Shown one piece after another: positions 6,745 through 14,286 of a stretch of DNA of 14,286 nt (its first letter is position 1; each line of letters begins with the position of its first letter). Where the stretch lies: NCBI GenBank assembly GCA_947177315.1, contig CAMWTX010000022.1:1-14286 (forward strand), written 5' to 3'. Origin of the DNA: an uncultured Bacteroidales bacterium (GTDB lineage Bacteria; Bacteroidota; Bacteroidia; Bacteroidales; P3). The position numbers were made by a program, and so were the translations under genes. The notes beneath the pieces were generated by a model. It was given only the letters and a program-made list of their open reading frames with translations, was not told the DNA's origin and made no database searches.

Positions 6745-9054
6745 ATGAAAACACATCATTTAATGAAAACCTTGAGCGGCCTGGCCTTTGCGGCGCTGTT
6801 GCTGTGCGGAACCCTTTCCGCTCAAAAACCGGGCGCGCCCTTGAATCTTAAAGTAGATACCGTTATCGGCCATGCGGTATCCTTGAGTTGGACGAACCCC
6901 GACAAAGGCGACATCCTTTTTGAAAGCGGTTTTGAAAAAACGAATCCGAATGACCTGTCGCCTGCCTTTGAACAGAACTGGACGGTAAAATCGACCAATA
7001 CCTCCTACTACGCCTGTTCATGGTTCAACTTTCCCACCCAAGACTTTATCGATGCCGAAGAACTCGATGAGCTGATACACAGCGGCCATAAAAGCGCGGC
7101 GGTATTTCTTGACCCCGTGGAAGAAGATCACCCCATGCATCAGGACGAATGGCTGATTTCGCCCACCCTCTCAAAGGCTGCATATCTGACTTTTTACTCT
7201 TACATCGATCCCCGCATATTGGAAAACGGAGCCGATCCCGAATTTCCCGACCACTATGTGGTGATTGTAAGCACCGACAGCGGAAGGACATGGAGCGAAC
7301 CGCTCTGGGACGCCCGCTATGATGCCTCACCCAAAGGCGGCTGGCAGAAAGTGGAACTCTCGCTTGCCGACATGCCCACCGAAAAGATGCAGGTGGCTTT
7401 CCGCGCTTACGGCGATTACAAGACCTACGAAGATGACGAAACGGATACGGTAAACATGGGGCTTTTCCTCTCATGGTTTATCGATGATGTGGCCATCTAC
7501 GGTTCCACCGGCACAACTCCCAACGCAACCATCGCCCAATATAAGATAACCCTGGACGGCACGGAACTGGTAAGCACAAGCAATGAGTTTTACACCGACA
7601 ACAGCAAGAAAACCGAAGGCAAACACACCTATGCCGTTTCTTCGGTGGCCTTCGACGGCACGGAATCCGAAGCGGCGACCGTAGAAGTGGAATTGGAAGA
7701 ACTCATTTTCGCCGCGCCCAGAAACTTTACCTGCACCCCCATTTTGGAACCGGCCACCGGAAGATATACGGTAAGGATGACCTGGGATGCTCCCGAATCC
7801 AAATTCAAACCGGCAAGCTACACCATCTATAACGGGAATCTCCTGTATGCCGTAGATCAGACCGAAGAAAGCGGCAAGGAAGGCATCGGAATGACCGGAT
7901 GCCTCGGTGTTTACCAATTCCGCATCGTGGCCATTTACGAATCTCCCGACGGTGAATCCGAACCGGAAGTACGCAACCTGGCTTTGGGGGTTCGTTTCGG
8001 CGCCAACGGCCTCAAGGCGGAAACCTCCGGCAAAGATGTGGTTTTAAGTTGGGAAGAGCCCTACGAAAGCGAATTCAAAATGGCCTCCTACACGCTTTAC
8101 CGTAGCGGTGAAAAATTGGCGGAAGGCTTGAAGGAACTCACTTACCGCGATACGGAAGTGGCCGACGGACTTTACCAATATTCGGTGATTGCCGTTTACG
8201 AAGACGGCGTGGAAGGCGTCCGCACCAACCTGTCTCACCAAGTGGGGGCCCCCGTGCGCGAAAAGTTGCCTTACTCGCAAGCTTTCAACACCACTTTCTG
8301 CCCTGAAAACTGGAAAGTGGTGAACCAAAGCGTGCGCACGCCCGACCGTTTCATCTGGTACTTTGACGACCGGAGCCGCCTGGGTATCAAAGGCGACGGA
8401 TTTGAAGGCTGCTATGCCGCCATCGACTTTATCGATGCTCCGGGTTACACCCGCGATGCCACCTTGGAATTGCCCGCCATCGATTTATCTTCGGCCAAAG
8501 ACCGCTCCAGCATCACGCTCTCTTTCAACTACAGCTATGCACTCGGCGGCAGTGCCAAAATAGGCACGGAATGGTCGATAGACGGCAAGGAATGGTATGT
8601 TTTGGAAATGATAAACAAAGAAACAGGCTTCATTCCCGATGCGGAAAATGGCGATTTCCATATCCAGAAAGCAACACATCGCATTGGCGTTTATGAAGAC
8701 ATCGCTACACTTTTGGATACCGCCAAGACCCTCTATCTGAGATTCCACTATACCGGAACTATGTCGAAATTCTTTGCCGTGGATAATGTTTTGGTGGCCG
8801 CCGACGGCGTGGCTGTTGAACAAGCCGCCACAGCCCCGATAGACGTTACCGTTTCTTCCCTCAACGGCATGATGAACGTACGGGCTTCCCACGCCATCCA
8901 ACGCATCGAGGTTTATTCGGTGCAGGGCATACGGCTCGCCGACCAAAAAGGCAATAACGACATTTTCCAAACGATGCCCGTGCCGCAGAAAGGCATCGCC
9001 ATTGTGCGCGTAACCACCAAAGGCGGGGTAAAAGTGGTGAAAACACTGCTGTAA
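6745..9054 (+). CDS. Secreted T9SS adhesin with two choice-of-anchor J domains and FnIII modules
   Basis: A 769-residue exported protein built like the haemagglutinin/adhesin regions of Porphyromonas gingipains and HagA but with no protease domain. Order: signal peptide about 1-26 (hydrophobic core ending LSAQ); first strands of an FnIII domain about 30-52; a cleaved-adhesin (choice-of-anchor J) jelly roll about 57-254 ending in WFIDDVAIYG; the rest of that FnIII domain about 259-318; two full FnIII-like repeats about 322-412 and 418-502, which share WDAP/WEEP and ASYT.Y motifs; a second jelly roll about 507-688 ending in FFAVDNVLVA; and a T9SS C-terminal sorting domain about 697-769 (IEVYSVQG ... 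IVRVTTKGG, final KTLL). The likely role is binding host or polymer ligands at the cell surface after Sec and T9SS export. The ATG at 6745 is chosen for the signal peptide; the ATG at 6763 is a close alternative. porU follows. Confidence 0.85.
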   Translation: MKTHHLMKTLSGLAFAALLLCGTLSAQKPGAPLNLKVDTVIGHAVSLSWTNPDKGDILFESGFEKTNPNDLSPAFEQNWTVKSTNTSYYACSWFNFPTQDFIDAEELDELIHSGHKSAAVFLDPVEEDHPMHQDEWLISPTLSKAAYLTFYSYIDPRILENGADPEFPDHYVVIVSTDSGRTWSEPLWDARYDASPKGGWQKVELSLADMPTEKMQVAFRAYGDYKTYEDDETDTVNMGLFLSWFIDDVAIYGSTGTTPNATIAQYKITLDGTELVSTSNEFYTDNSKKTEGKHTYAVSSVAFDGTESEAATVEVELEELIFAAPRNFTCTPILEPATGRYTVRMTWDAPESKFKPASYTIYNGNLLYAVDQTEESGKEGIGMTGCLGVYQFRIVAIYESPDGESEPEVRNLALGVRFGANGLKAETSGKDVVLSWEEPYESEFKMASYTLYRSGEKLAEGLKELTYRDTEVADGLYQYSVIAVYEDGVEGVRTNLSHQVGAPVREKLPYSQAFNTTFCPENWKVVNQSVRTPDRFIWYFDDRSRLGIKGDGFEGCYAAIDFIDAPGYTRDATLELPAIDLSSAKDRSSITLSFNYSYALGGSAKIGTEWSIDGKEWYVLEMINKETGFIPDAENGDFHIQKATHRIGVYEDIATLLDTAKTLYLRFHYTGTMSKFFAVDNVLVAADGVAVEQAATAPIDVTVSSLNGMMNVRASHAIQRIEVYSVQGIRLADQKGNNDIFQTMPVPQKGIAIVRVTTKGGVKVVKTLL

Positions 9055-9060
9055 TCCAAC

Positions 9061-9119
9061 CCGCTTTCCAAGCGGAACAAAAAATATCCGCCGGGAACTT
9101 TTCCGGCGGATATTTTTTT
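9061..9119 (+). terminator. Strong intrinsic terminator after the adhesin gene
   Basis: A small hairpin CCGCTT/AAGCGG (9061-9066, 9070-9075) precedes a strong one: the arm 9085-9094 (TATCCGCCGG) pairs with 9103-9112 around an 8-nt loop, is extended by A/T pairs, and is followed by seven T residues at 9113-9119. The A-run on the left side means it could also act on the minus strand. It separates adhesin and porU transcription. Confidence 0.88.
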
Positions 9120-9128
9120 GTATCTTTG
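9099..9128 (+). promoter_or_regulatory. porU promoter overlapping the terminator
   Basis: TATCTTTG at 9121-9128 is a perfect -7 box, starting one base after the T-run. The best -33 candidate is TTTT at 9099-9102, 18 nt upstream, inside the terminator loop; both its sequence and spacing are slightly off. Transcription would begin near 9135, about 20 nt before the porU ATG. Confidence 0.42.
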
Positions 9129-9155
9129 ATAAAACCAAGCGAGGCGGGATTGCCG

Positions 9156-12100
9156 ATGAAACAGTTTTTTTCGTTCTTCTTTCCTCTTTTTTGCTGCATA
9201 GGAATGCTACGGGCGCAATCCTATCCCGAACCTTCCATGCGCAAAGGGTATTCGGTGCTGGCCGCAGGTCAGACCCTCAAGATTTCCGTGGTTCAGGAAG
9301 GCATCTATAAAATCACCTACGAAGACCTGGTGCGCCAAGGCCTGCTTTCCCAAGCCGTCGCTTCCCACAAGATAGCCCTTTACGGCAATACGGCGGGCAT
9401 GTTGCCTTTCTTCAACGCTCCCGGCATCTACGACGACCTCAGCCCGTTGCCTGTACAGATGCAAGACGGCGGCGATGAAACCTTCGGGCCGGGCGACTAC
9501 TTCCTTTTTTACGGCCAGTCGCCGCACCGTTGGTCTTACAACGAAACCGACCGGGCGTTTTCTTATACCCGCCACTATTTCTGCGATTCCTCTTTCTATT
9601 TCGTGAGCCTCAACGCCGAATTGGAACACCGCGTGGAAGCCGCTCCGTCTGAAACCGAAAACAATGGCGGGCAACTCACTTGGTTTCCCGAACACATCCG
9701 CCACGAAAACGATTTGGTGAACCTCTGCAGCGGCGGGTTGGACTGGCTGGGAGAAAGTTTTACGCTTTCCACCAACAGCCGCAGCCTGCCCCTTGCCACC
9801 CCCGATCCCGTTTCCGGACAGAAAGGCATCCTGTATGCCGCCACAGCTGCGCAAACCTCCAATGGCACAGGGTCTTTCCGCATACAACTCAATCAAACCC
9901 GACTGAGCCTCTACCATAGCCCTATGGGCAGCGATAATACCTATGATGCCGCCCAAACAAAAGACAGCGTGCAGGTAAACTCCGGCACAAGCACCGTCAA
10001 CATTTCTTTTACAAAAACAGGAAACACCAACAACGGTTACTTGGATTATCTGTCGTTGGTTTATCCGCGCTATCTGCGGCTCAACGGCGCGTATCTGTTT
10101 TTCCGCCATCCGCAAGCCATCGGCAATGCCGTCCGTTTCAGCCTGGAGGCTCCTGCCGGCACACAGATCTGGGATATCACCGATGTCTATCACATCGCTT
10201 CCGTCACCACCAAAACCGAAAGCGGCAGACTGAATTTCAGCACCACGCCCGACAACAGCCTGCACGAATACGTAGCTTTCAATACCTCCCTCTGCCCCTC
10301 CCCCGCGTTCCACGGCTTAGTGCAACCACAGAACCTGCACCAGTTGAAAAACATCGACTATGTGGTCGTTACCCATCCGCTGTTTCTGGAACAGGCCCGG
10401 GAGATAGCCAGACTGCATCAGGAACGCGACGGTTACTCCACCTGCGTGGCGACTACCGGACAGGTGTATAACGAGTTTTCCTCGGGAGCCAAAGATCCCT
10501 CGGCAATACGTCTGTTTCTGCGTCATCTGGACATCCGCTCCGATACGAACCACAAACCGCGTTATCTGCTGCTTTTTGGCGATGCCTCTTACGACTACAA
10601 GAATATTTTAGGCAAGACCACCGATTTCGTGCCGACCCTGCAAACCTACGGAAGTACCGAAGGCGCAGGCGACCCCTTGGAAGATATGTTCGGCTATCTT
10701 GCGGATAACGCAGGCATCCACATCAACTCTAACTCTCTTTCTTGGACGAGAACGGGGCAGTTGCAGGTAGCCATCGGCCGTCTGCCGGTACAAACCGTAG
10801 AGAATGCCCGGAATATGGTGGAGAAAATAGACCTTTATTCTTCGCCCCATTACGTTTCAGATCCCGCTCAATCCAATCTTTCGGGCAATTTCGGCAATTG
10901 GCGCAACGAAGTGGTGTTTGTTACGGACGACAGTTTTGAATCGGACATGGAAGAAAATATTCTGCACAACGACTATATTCAGAATAATTTACCATATATT
11001 CACATTAACAAATTATATTCGGATGCCTACGAAAGGGCATCATCCTCCACCTCCGCAAGGATTCCGGCTTTGGAAAACGCCATCAAGGGGTTTGTGGAAA
11101 ACGGATGTCTTTTCTTAGGCTATTTGGGGCATAGCGGCTGGGATGCGTGGTCGGACGAAAAGATACTCACCAACAATATCATCGACAACTGGAAACAAAG
11201 CTATACCTATCCCGTAATCTTTGCCAGTTCCTGCACCTTTGCCTATTTTGACCAGACCGACAAGGTTTCGGGAGCGGAGCGCGCCGTACTCAAGGCTCAC
11301 GCCGGTTCCATCGCCACCATCGCCGCCTCGCGCATAGCGTCAACCGGATCTATCGAAAACATCCAAAGATTCTTTGTCGAAAAATTCATCAGCAAGACCA
11401 ACGGAAAGACGAACACCATCGGAGATGCGTTCCTGTATGCCAAAAACGCCGCCTACAACCAATCTCCCCAAAAGTTCGTGCTGTTGGGCGACCCCGGACT
11501 GAAAGCGGCGCTTCCTCAACATCAAGTACAGACCCTGTATGTAAACGGAAAACCGGCGAACGATCCGGATATCGACACGCTCAAAGCCCTCGCCCCCATC
11601 TCTATCGAAGGGCGTATCGCCAGCCACGGGGGAGACCCGATGAACCATTTCAACGGCAGGCTGCTGGTAAAGGTATATGACAAGGCCATCACCAAACAGA
11701 CATTGGGCGTTTATAATCCACAAGGCAAGCCCCCCGGCAACAACACTCCCGTTTCCTACACCGACCAAAGCAGCGTTATCTTTCAAGGCGAAACAGAGGT
11801 GAGAGACGGGCAGTTCAGCTTCAGTTTCATCGTGCCCAAAGATATCCAGTATAACTACGGCCACGGCCGCATCAGCTATTACGCCTATAACGACAGTACC
11901 GACGCCAACGGCAGTTTTGAGGGCATCACCGTAGGCGGCATGAATCCCGATGCGGTAATCGACACCGCCGCTCCCGTGGTGGATCTCTATATCGGCAAAA
12001 ACAATTTTATGGGCGGAACCGTGGGCGAAGAACCCTCTTTGTTTGCCGAAATCAGCGATGAGTACGGCATCAACACCACAGGCGCGGGCATCGGGCACGA

Positions 12101-12626
12101 CATGACGCTGGTAATCGACAACGACTACAAAAATGCCGTTTCCGTCAACAATTATTTCCGTTACGCCACGGGCAGCTACAAGAAAGGCACGCTCACCTAT
12201 CCCCTGACTTTGGAACCGGGCAAGCACACGGCGCGTTTAAAGGTGTGGAACATCAACAATATCTCGACCACGCAAGAAATCACCTTTTACGTGAACGCTT
12301 CCGACCAGCTGAAGATTTTCGACTTCAAGGCCGTGCCCAACCCGGCCAGGGGCGAATACGTGGATTTCTATTTCAACCACAACGGCAAAAACGGCGGCAT
12401 CGAACAATGCACGCTGAGCGTCTTCAATCTGCAAGGGGCGCGCGTGGCGGAGTTCCACTACAAGATGAGCGACCTTTCGGGCTACACCATGGGGCCGCTG
12501 CGCTGGAACCTCTGCGGGAACGGCAACAAACGGGTGTCGGCGGGAATGTATGTGTGCTATATCAAAGCGAAAGATGCCCAAGGGACGGTAATCCACAAGG
12601 AACTCAAACTGATTGTGGTCAACTGA
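9156..12626 (+). CDS. porU: Type IX secretion system sortase PorU (gingipain-like C25 peptidase)
   Basis: PorU is the outer-membrane-surface cysteine protease of T9SS: it removes the C-terminal sorting domain from cargo and joins cargo to A-LPS. The 1156-residue length is close to that of P. gingivalis PorU. A signal peptide (MKQFFSFFFPLFCCIGMLRA) ends before QSYPEP, which fixes the start at 9156; the in-frame ATG at 9126 would bury it and lies in the promoter. A long beta-rich N-terminal region (about 22-395) is followed by a C25 caspase-like domain from DYVVVTH (about 401) with LLLFGDASYD (471-480), the catalytic His H659 in GYLGHSGW, and the catalytic Cys C693 in FASSCTFAYFD, spaced as in gingipains. 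An Ig-like part follows, then a T9SS C-terminal domain about 1056-1156 starting near VPNPARG; PorU orthologs keep their own. porV, the usual downstream partner in P. gingivalis, is not here; convergent miaB follows. Confidence 0.93.
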   Translation: MKQFFSFFFPLFCCIGMLRAQSYPEPSMRKGYSVLAAGQTLKISVVQEGIYKITYEDLVRQGLLSQAVASHKIALYGNTAGMLPFFNAPGIYDDLSPLPVQMQDGGDETFGPGDYFLFYGQSPHRWSYNETDRAFSYTRHYFCDSSFYFVSLNAELEHRVEAAPSETENNGGQLTWFPEHIRHENDLVNLCSGGLDWLGESFTLSTNSRSLPLATPDPVSGQKGILYAATAAQTSNGTGSFRIQLNQTRLSLYHSPMGSDNTYDAAQTKDSVQVNSGTSTVNISFTKTGNTNNGYLDYLSLVYPRYLRLNGAYLFFRHPQAIGNAVRFSLEAPAGTQIWDITDVYHIASVTTKTESGRLNFSTTPDNSLHEYVAFNTSLCPSPAFHGLVQPQNLHQLKNIDYVVVTHPLFLEQAREIARLHQERDGYSTCVATTGQVYNEFSSGAKDPSAIRLFLRHLDIRSDTNHKPRYLLLFGDASYDYKNILGKTTDFVPTLQTYGSTEGAGDPLEDMFGYLADNAGIHINSNSLSWTRTGQLQVAIGRLPVQTVENARNMVEKIDLYSSPHYVSDPAQSNLSGNFGNWRNEVVFVTDDSFESDMEENILHNDYIQNNLPYIHINKLYSDAYERASSSTSARIPALENAIKGFVENGCLFLGYLGHSGWDAWSDEKILTNNIIDNWKQSYTYPVIFASSCTFAYFDQTDKVSGAERAVLKAHAGSIATIAASRIASTGSIENIQRFFVEKFISKTNGKTNTIGDAFLYAKNAAYNQSPQKFVLLGDPGLKAALPQHQVQTLYVNGKPANDPDIDTLKALAPISIEGRIASHGGDPMNHFNGRLLVKVYDKAITKQTLGVYNPQGKPPGNNTPVSYTDQSSVIFQGETEVRDGQFSFSFIVPKDIQYNYGHGRISYYAYNDSTDANGSFEGITVGGMNPDAVIDTAAPVVDLYIGKNNFMGGTVGEEPSLFAEISDEYGINTTGAGIGHDMTLVIDNDYKNAVSVNNYFRYATGSYKKGTLTYPLTLEPGKHTARLKVWNINNISTTQEITFYVNASDQLKIFDFKAVPNPARGEYVDFYFNHNGKNGGIEQCTLSVFNLQGARVAEFHYKMSDLSGYTMGPLRWNLCGNGNKRVSAGMYVCYIKAKDAQGTVIHKELKLIVVN

Positions 12627-12661
12627 GGCTATTCCTTTTTAACCGACGTTTAATCGCCTCG

Positions 12662-12698
12662 GTAGAGCCCTAATAAATTCGGCCTCTACGCTCGGGCT
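12662..12698. terminator. Possible convergent terminator between porU and miaB
   Basis: GTAGAG (12662-12667) pairs with CTCTAC (12684-12689), with two further pairs possible after one mismatch. AGCCC at 12666-12670 could instead pair with GGGCT at 12694-12698. There is no clear T-run on either strand, so termination here is uncertain. It is the only structure in the 71-base gap between the converging genes. Confidence 0.28.
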
Positions 12699-14026
12699 TA
12701 ATTTAACGTTCCCAGCAAGGTGGCCGCCGTGCAGCCGTTTACGGAGGTCTTTACGTAATCGCCCACCTGCACCTTGAATTCTCCGCCCGGCAATACCGGA
12801 TTGTCGAAAACAATCACTTTGTTCTGCGAGTTGCGGCCAAAAAAACGATGCCGGTCTTTCTTTGAAACGCCTTCCACCAGAATCTCGAACGTCTTGCCTA
12901 CATCGCGGCGGTTGCTCTGGTGCGAAAGCTGCTGCTGCAGGTCTATAATCTGATTGAGGCGGCGCAGCTTCACTTCTTCGGGCACATCGTCCACGTAGTT
13001 TTTGTGCGCAAAGGTGCCGGGGCGGTCGGAATACTTGAACATAAAGGCAAAATCATAGCCCACCTCGCGCATCAGGCTCAGGGTCTGCTCGTGATCCTGT
13101 TCCGTTTCTCCGCAGAAACCGGCGATGATGTCGGTGCTGATGGCGCAATCGGGAATCCTCTCGCGCAAGGCCGCCACCCGTTCCAGATACCACTGGCGGT
13201 CGTACTTGCGCTTCATCTTGGCCAGCATGTCCGAGCTGCCCGACTGAACCGGAAGATGGATATTCTTGCAGATATTGGGATAGGCCGCCATTACTTCGAT
13301 AAGGCGGTCGGAAAGGTCTTTGGGATGGGAGGTGGAGAACCGCACGCGCAAAGCGGGGTCTATTTCGGCCACGAGCCGCATCAGATGGGCAAAATCAAGC
13401 CCGTCGGCATGATAGGAATTGACGTTCTGCCCCAGCAAGGTAACCTCCTTGTAGCCCTGTTCAAAGAGTTTGCGGGCTTCTTCCACAATGGTCTGCCCGT
13501 TGCGGCTGCGCTCCTTGCCTCGGGTGTAGGGAACCACGCAATAGGCGCAAAAATTCTGGCATCCGCGCATAATCGAAATAAAGGCCGAAACACGGTTCGC
13601 GCCCAGCCGCACAGGCTCTATGTCCTGATACGTCTCGCTTTCGGAAAGCAATACATCGATGCCTTTGCCGCCGGCATCCACCTCATCCAAGAGCGCGGGC
13701 AGAGAACGGTAAGCATCGGGCCCCACCACCAGGTCTATATCCAAATCGCTTTCCAAAAGCTGTTCCTTGAGGCGTTCGGCCATGCAGCCCACCAAGCCCA
13801 CCTTGAGCCCGGCGCGCTTCTTCTTAAGCGAGGAGAACTCCTTGAGACGGTTCAACACCCTTTGTTCAGCATGGTCGCGGATGGAGCAGGTGTTCACCAA
13901 TATCAAATCGGCTTCCGCGCTGTTGGCCGTGGTATCGTAGCGGTCTTTCAAAAGGGAAACCAAAATCTCCGAATCGGCAAAATTCATTTGGCATCCGTAG
14001 GTCTCTATAAACAAAAGCGGCTTCAT
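12698..14026 (-). CDS. miaB: tRNA-2-methylthio-N6-dimethylallyladenosine synthase MiaB
   Basis: MiaB is a radical-SAM methylthiotransferase that adds a methylthio group to i6A37 of tRNAs reading codons starting with U, giving ms2i6A. The 442-residue product has all three expected parts. The N-terminal UPF0004 domain carries the auxiliary-cluster cysteines C12 (ETYGCQMN), C47 (NTCSIR) and C81 (GCMAER). The radical-SAM core has C156, C160 and C163 in RGCQNFCAYC, followed by VVPYTRGKERSR, which favours MiaB over the RimO or MtaB paralogs. A C-terminal TRAM domain spans about 376-438. The ATG at 14026 gives the canonical MKPLLFIETYGCQ N-terminus; no Shine-Dalgarno site is seen. It lies downstream of rpsU on the same strand but beyond a strong terminator, so it is probably transcribed separately. 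I found no clear -7 box for it. Confidence 0.97.
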   Translation of the reverse strand: MKPLLFIETYGCQMNFADSEILVSLLKDRYDTTANSAEADLILVNTCSIRDHAEQRVLNRLKEFSSLKKKRAGLKVGLVGCMAERLKEQLLESDLDIDLVVGPDAYRSLPALLDEVDAGGKGIDVLLSESETYQDIEPVRLGANRVSAFISIMRGCQNFCAYCVVPYTRGKERSRNGQTIVEEARKLFEQGYKEVTLLGQNVNSYHADGLDFAHLMRLVAEIDPALRVRFSTSHPKDLSDRLIEVMAAYPNICKNIHLPVQSGSSDMLAKMKRKYDRQWYLERVAALRERIPDCAISTDIIAGFCGETEQDHEQTLSLMREVGYDFAFMFKYSDRPGTFAHKNYVDDVPEEVKLRRLNQIIDLQQQLSHQSNRRDVGKTFEILVEGVSKKDRHRFFGRNSQNKVIVFDNPVLPGGEFKVQVGDYVKTSVNGCTAATLLGTLN

Positions 14027-14045
14027 GGGTTATGATTTACGGTAA

Positions 14046-14088
14046 TGCCGCGTGCCCGTAACGGAACACCGCCTCAGGCACGCCGGCA
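14046..14088. repeat. Imperfect inverted repeat in the miaB upstream region
   Basis: TGCCGCGTGCC at 14046-14056 matches the reverse complement of GGCACGCCGGCA at 14077-14088 with one extra G, giving 11 pairs with one bulge and a 20-nt loop. It lies 20 nt before the miaB ATG and abuts the T-run of the rpsU terminator. It could be a leader hairpin of the miaB mRNA or an operator; no specific family is recognised. Confidence 0.45.
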
Positions 14089-14115
14089 AAAAAAAAGCGG
14101 AGCCCGTTGCTCCGC
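14088..14115 (-). terminator. Strong intrinsic terminator after rpsU
   Basis: On the minus strand GCGGAGC (complement of 14115-14109) pairs with GCTCCGC (complement of 14103-14097) around a 5-nt loop and is followed by nine T residues (complement of 14096-14088). It begins nine bases after the rpsU stop codon. Its presence shows that a transcript from the right is expected to end here. Confidence 0.9.
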
Positions 14116-14123
14116 CTCTTTTC

Positions 14124-14286
14124 TTACATCGCGCTGTTTTCGGCTTTCGTCTGCAACTGCTGGATGTAAATGGCCTTTAGTTTGCGTTCCCGAGCGACAA
14201 CCGAGGGCTTTGTTAACTTCTGACGGTTTCTCAATTACCTTACAACACCCGTTTTTTCAAACTTTCTTTTGAGTTTCTTAAGCAAG
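14124..14286 (-). pseudogene. rpsU: Ribosomal protein bS21 gene, 3' part, with an in-frame TAA
   Basis: One minus-strand frame from the window edge to the TAA at 14126-14124 encodes clear bS21 sequence, interrupted once. Before the stop come 16 codons (LLKKLKRKFEKTGVVR); then TAA at 14237-14235; then 36 codons in the same frame (LRNRQKLTKPSVV ... KAIYIQQLQTKAENSAM) and a normal stop. In Bacteroidota bS21 the interrupted position normally holds Glu or another charged residue (KTGVVKELRxRQ), so one substitution such as GAA to TAA explains it. The flanks are conserved and in frame, so an indel is excluded. A strong terminator follows. The 5' end is outside the window; the whole protein would be about 65-67 residues and is cut near residue 30. 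It could be a true nonsense mutation with a second rpsU copy elsewhere, recoding, split translation, or a sequencing error. The bS21 identity is secure; the gene's status is open. Confidence 0.82.

Noticed and set aside
9126..9155. Upstream ATG for porU at 9126
   Set aside because: It lies within the predicted promoter -7 box and would place ten residues in front of a clear signal peptide.
9207..10313. Minus-strand open frame antisense to porU, with a similar one at 11340-12227
   Set aside because: Both are shadows of porU with V, G and I-rich low-complexity products and no initiation signals.
12650..12690. tRNA-like string (TCGGTAGAGC) suggesting a D-arm
   Set aside because: No acceptor stem, anticodon arm or T-arm (no GTTCRA) fits around it. 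It is better explained as part of the hairpin between the converging genes.
12920..14035. Plus-strand open frame (371 codons) antisense to miaB
   Set aside because: The opposite strand encodes an unmistakable MiaB with all six cluster cysteines. The antisense product shows no recognisable motif.
14228..14245. Programmed frameshift as an explanation for the rpsU stop
   Set aside because: Frames on both sides of the TAA are the same, so no shift is needed, and moving by +1 or -1 at this point meets a TGA at once.
1..14286. CRISPR array, insertion sequence, rRNA
   Set aside because: Reading the whole window showed no regularly spaced direct repeats, no transposase-like product and no rRNA-like sequence.

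Overview
The window looks like a chromosomal segment from a Bacteroidales bacterium (phylum Bacteroidota) that uses type IX secretion (T9SS). Four things point there: a PorU-type C25 sortase, a gingipain/HagA-style adhesin with a T9SS sorting domain, a tamB/tsaD divergent pair, and several matches to the Bacteroides sigma-ABfr promoter (TTTG, 19-21 nt, TAnnTTTG). Most chromosomal genes here have no Shine-Dalgarno sequence, which also fits the phylum. The assignment is inferred from gene families and signals; no search was run.

Layout, left to right. (1) 1-940: an accessory-looking edge with two divergent genes, a membrane-anchored coiled-coil protein leaving the window on the minus strand and a small phage-type N-acetylmuramoyl-L-alanine amidase on the plus strand. 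Both have purine-rich ribosome-binding sites that the other genes lack, suggesting a prophage or other mobile-element margin. (2) 968-6685: the large envelope-biogenesis gene tamB (minus) and tsaD (plus; tRNA t6A37 synthesis), whose candidate promoters face each other across a perfect 10-bp inverted repeat. (3) 6745-12626: a secreted adhesin with a T9SS C-terminal domain, a strong terminator, then porU, the sortase that removes such domains and attaches cargo to the cell surface. (4) 12698-14286: miaB (minus; ms2i6A37 tRNA modification), a strong minus-strand terminator, and the 3' part of rpsU (ribosomal protein bS21), which carries an in-frame TAA in the middle of an otherwise well-conserved reading frame.

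Functionally, the central pair may form an enzyme-substrate unit in T9SS export. tsaD and miaB both modify position 37 of tRNAs, and rpsU encodes a small-subunit ribosomal protein. The most unexpected items are the rpsU nonsense codon, the face-to-face tamB/tsaD promoters, an EF-hand-like loop between the zinc ligands of the amidase, and the overlap of the porU promoter with the preceding terminator. I found no CRISPR array, rRNA, tRNA or insertion sequence. All stretches over 300 bases are coding.
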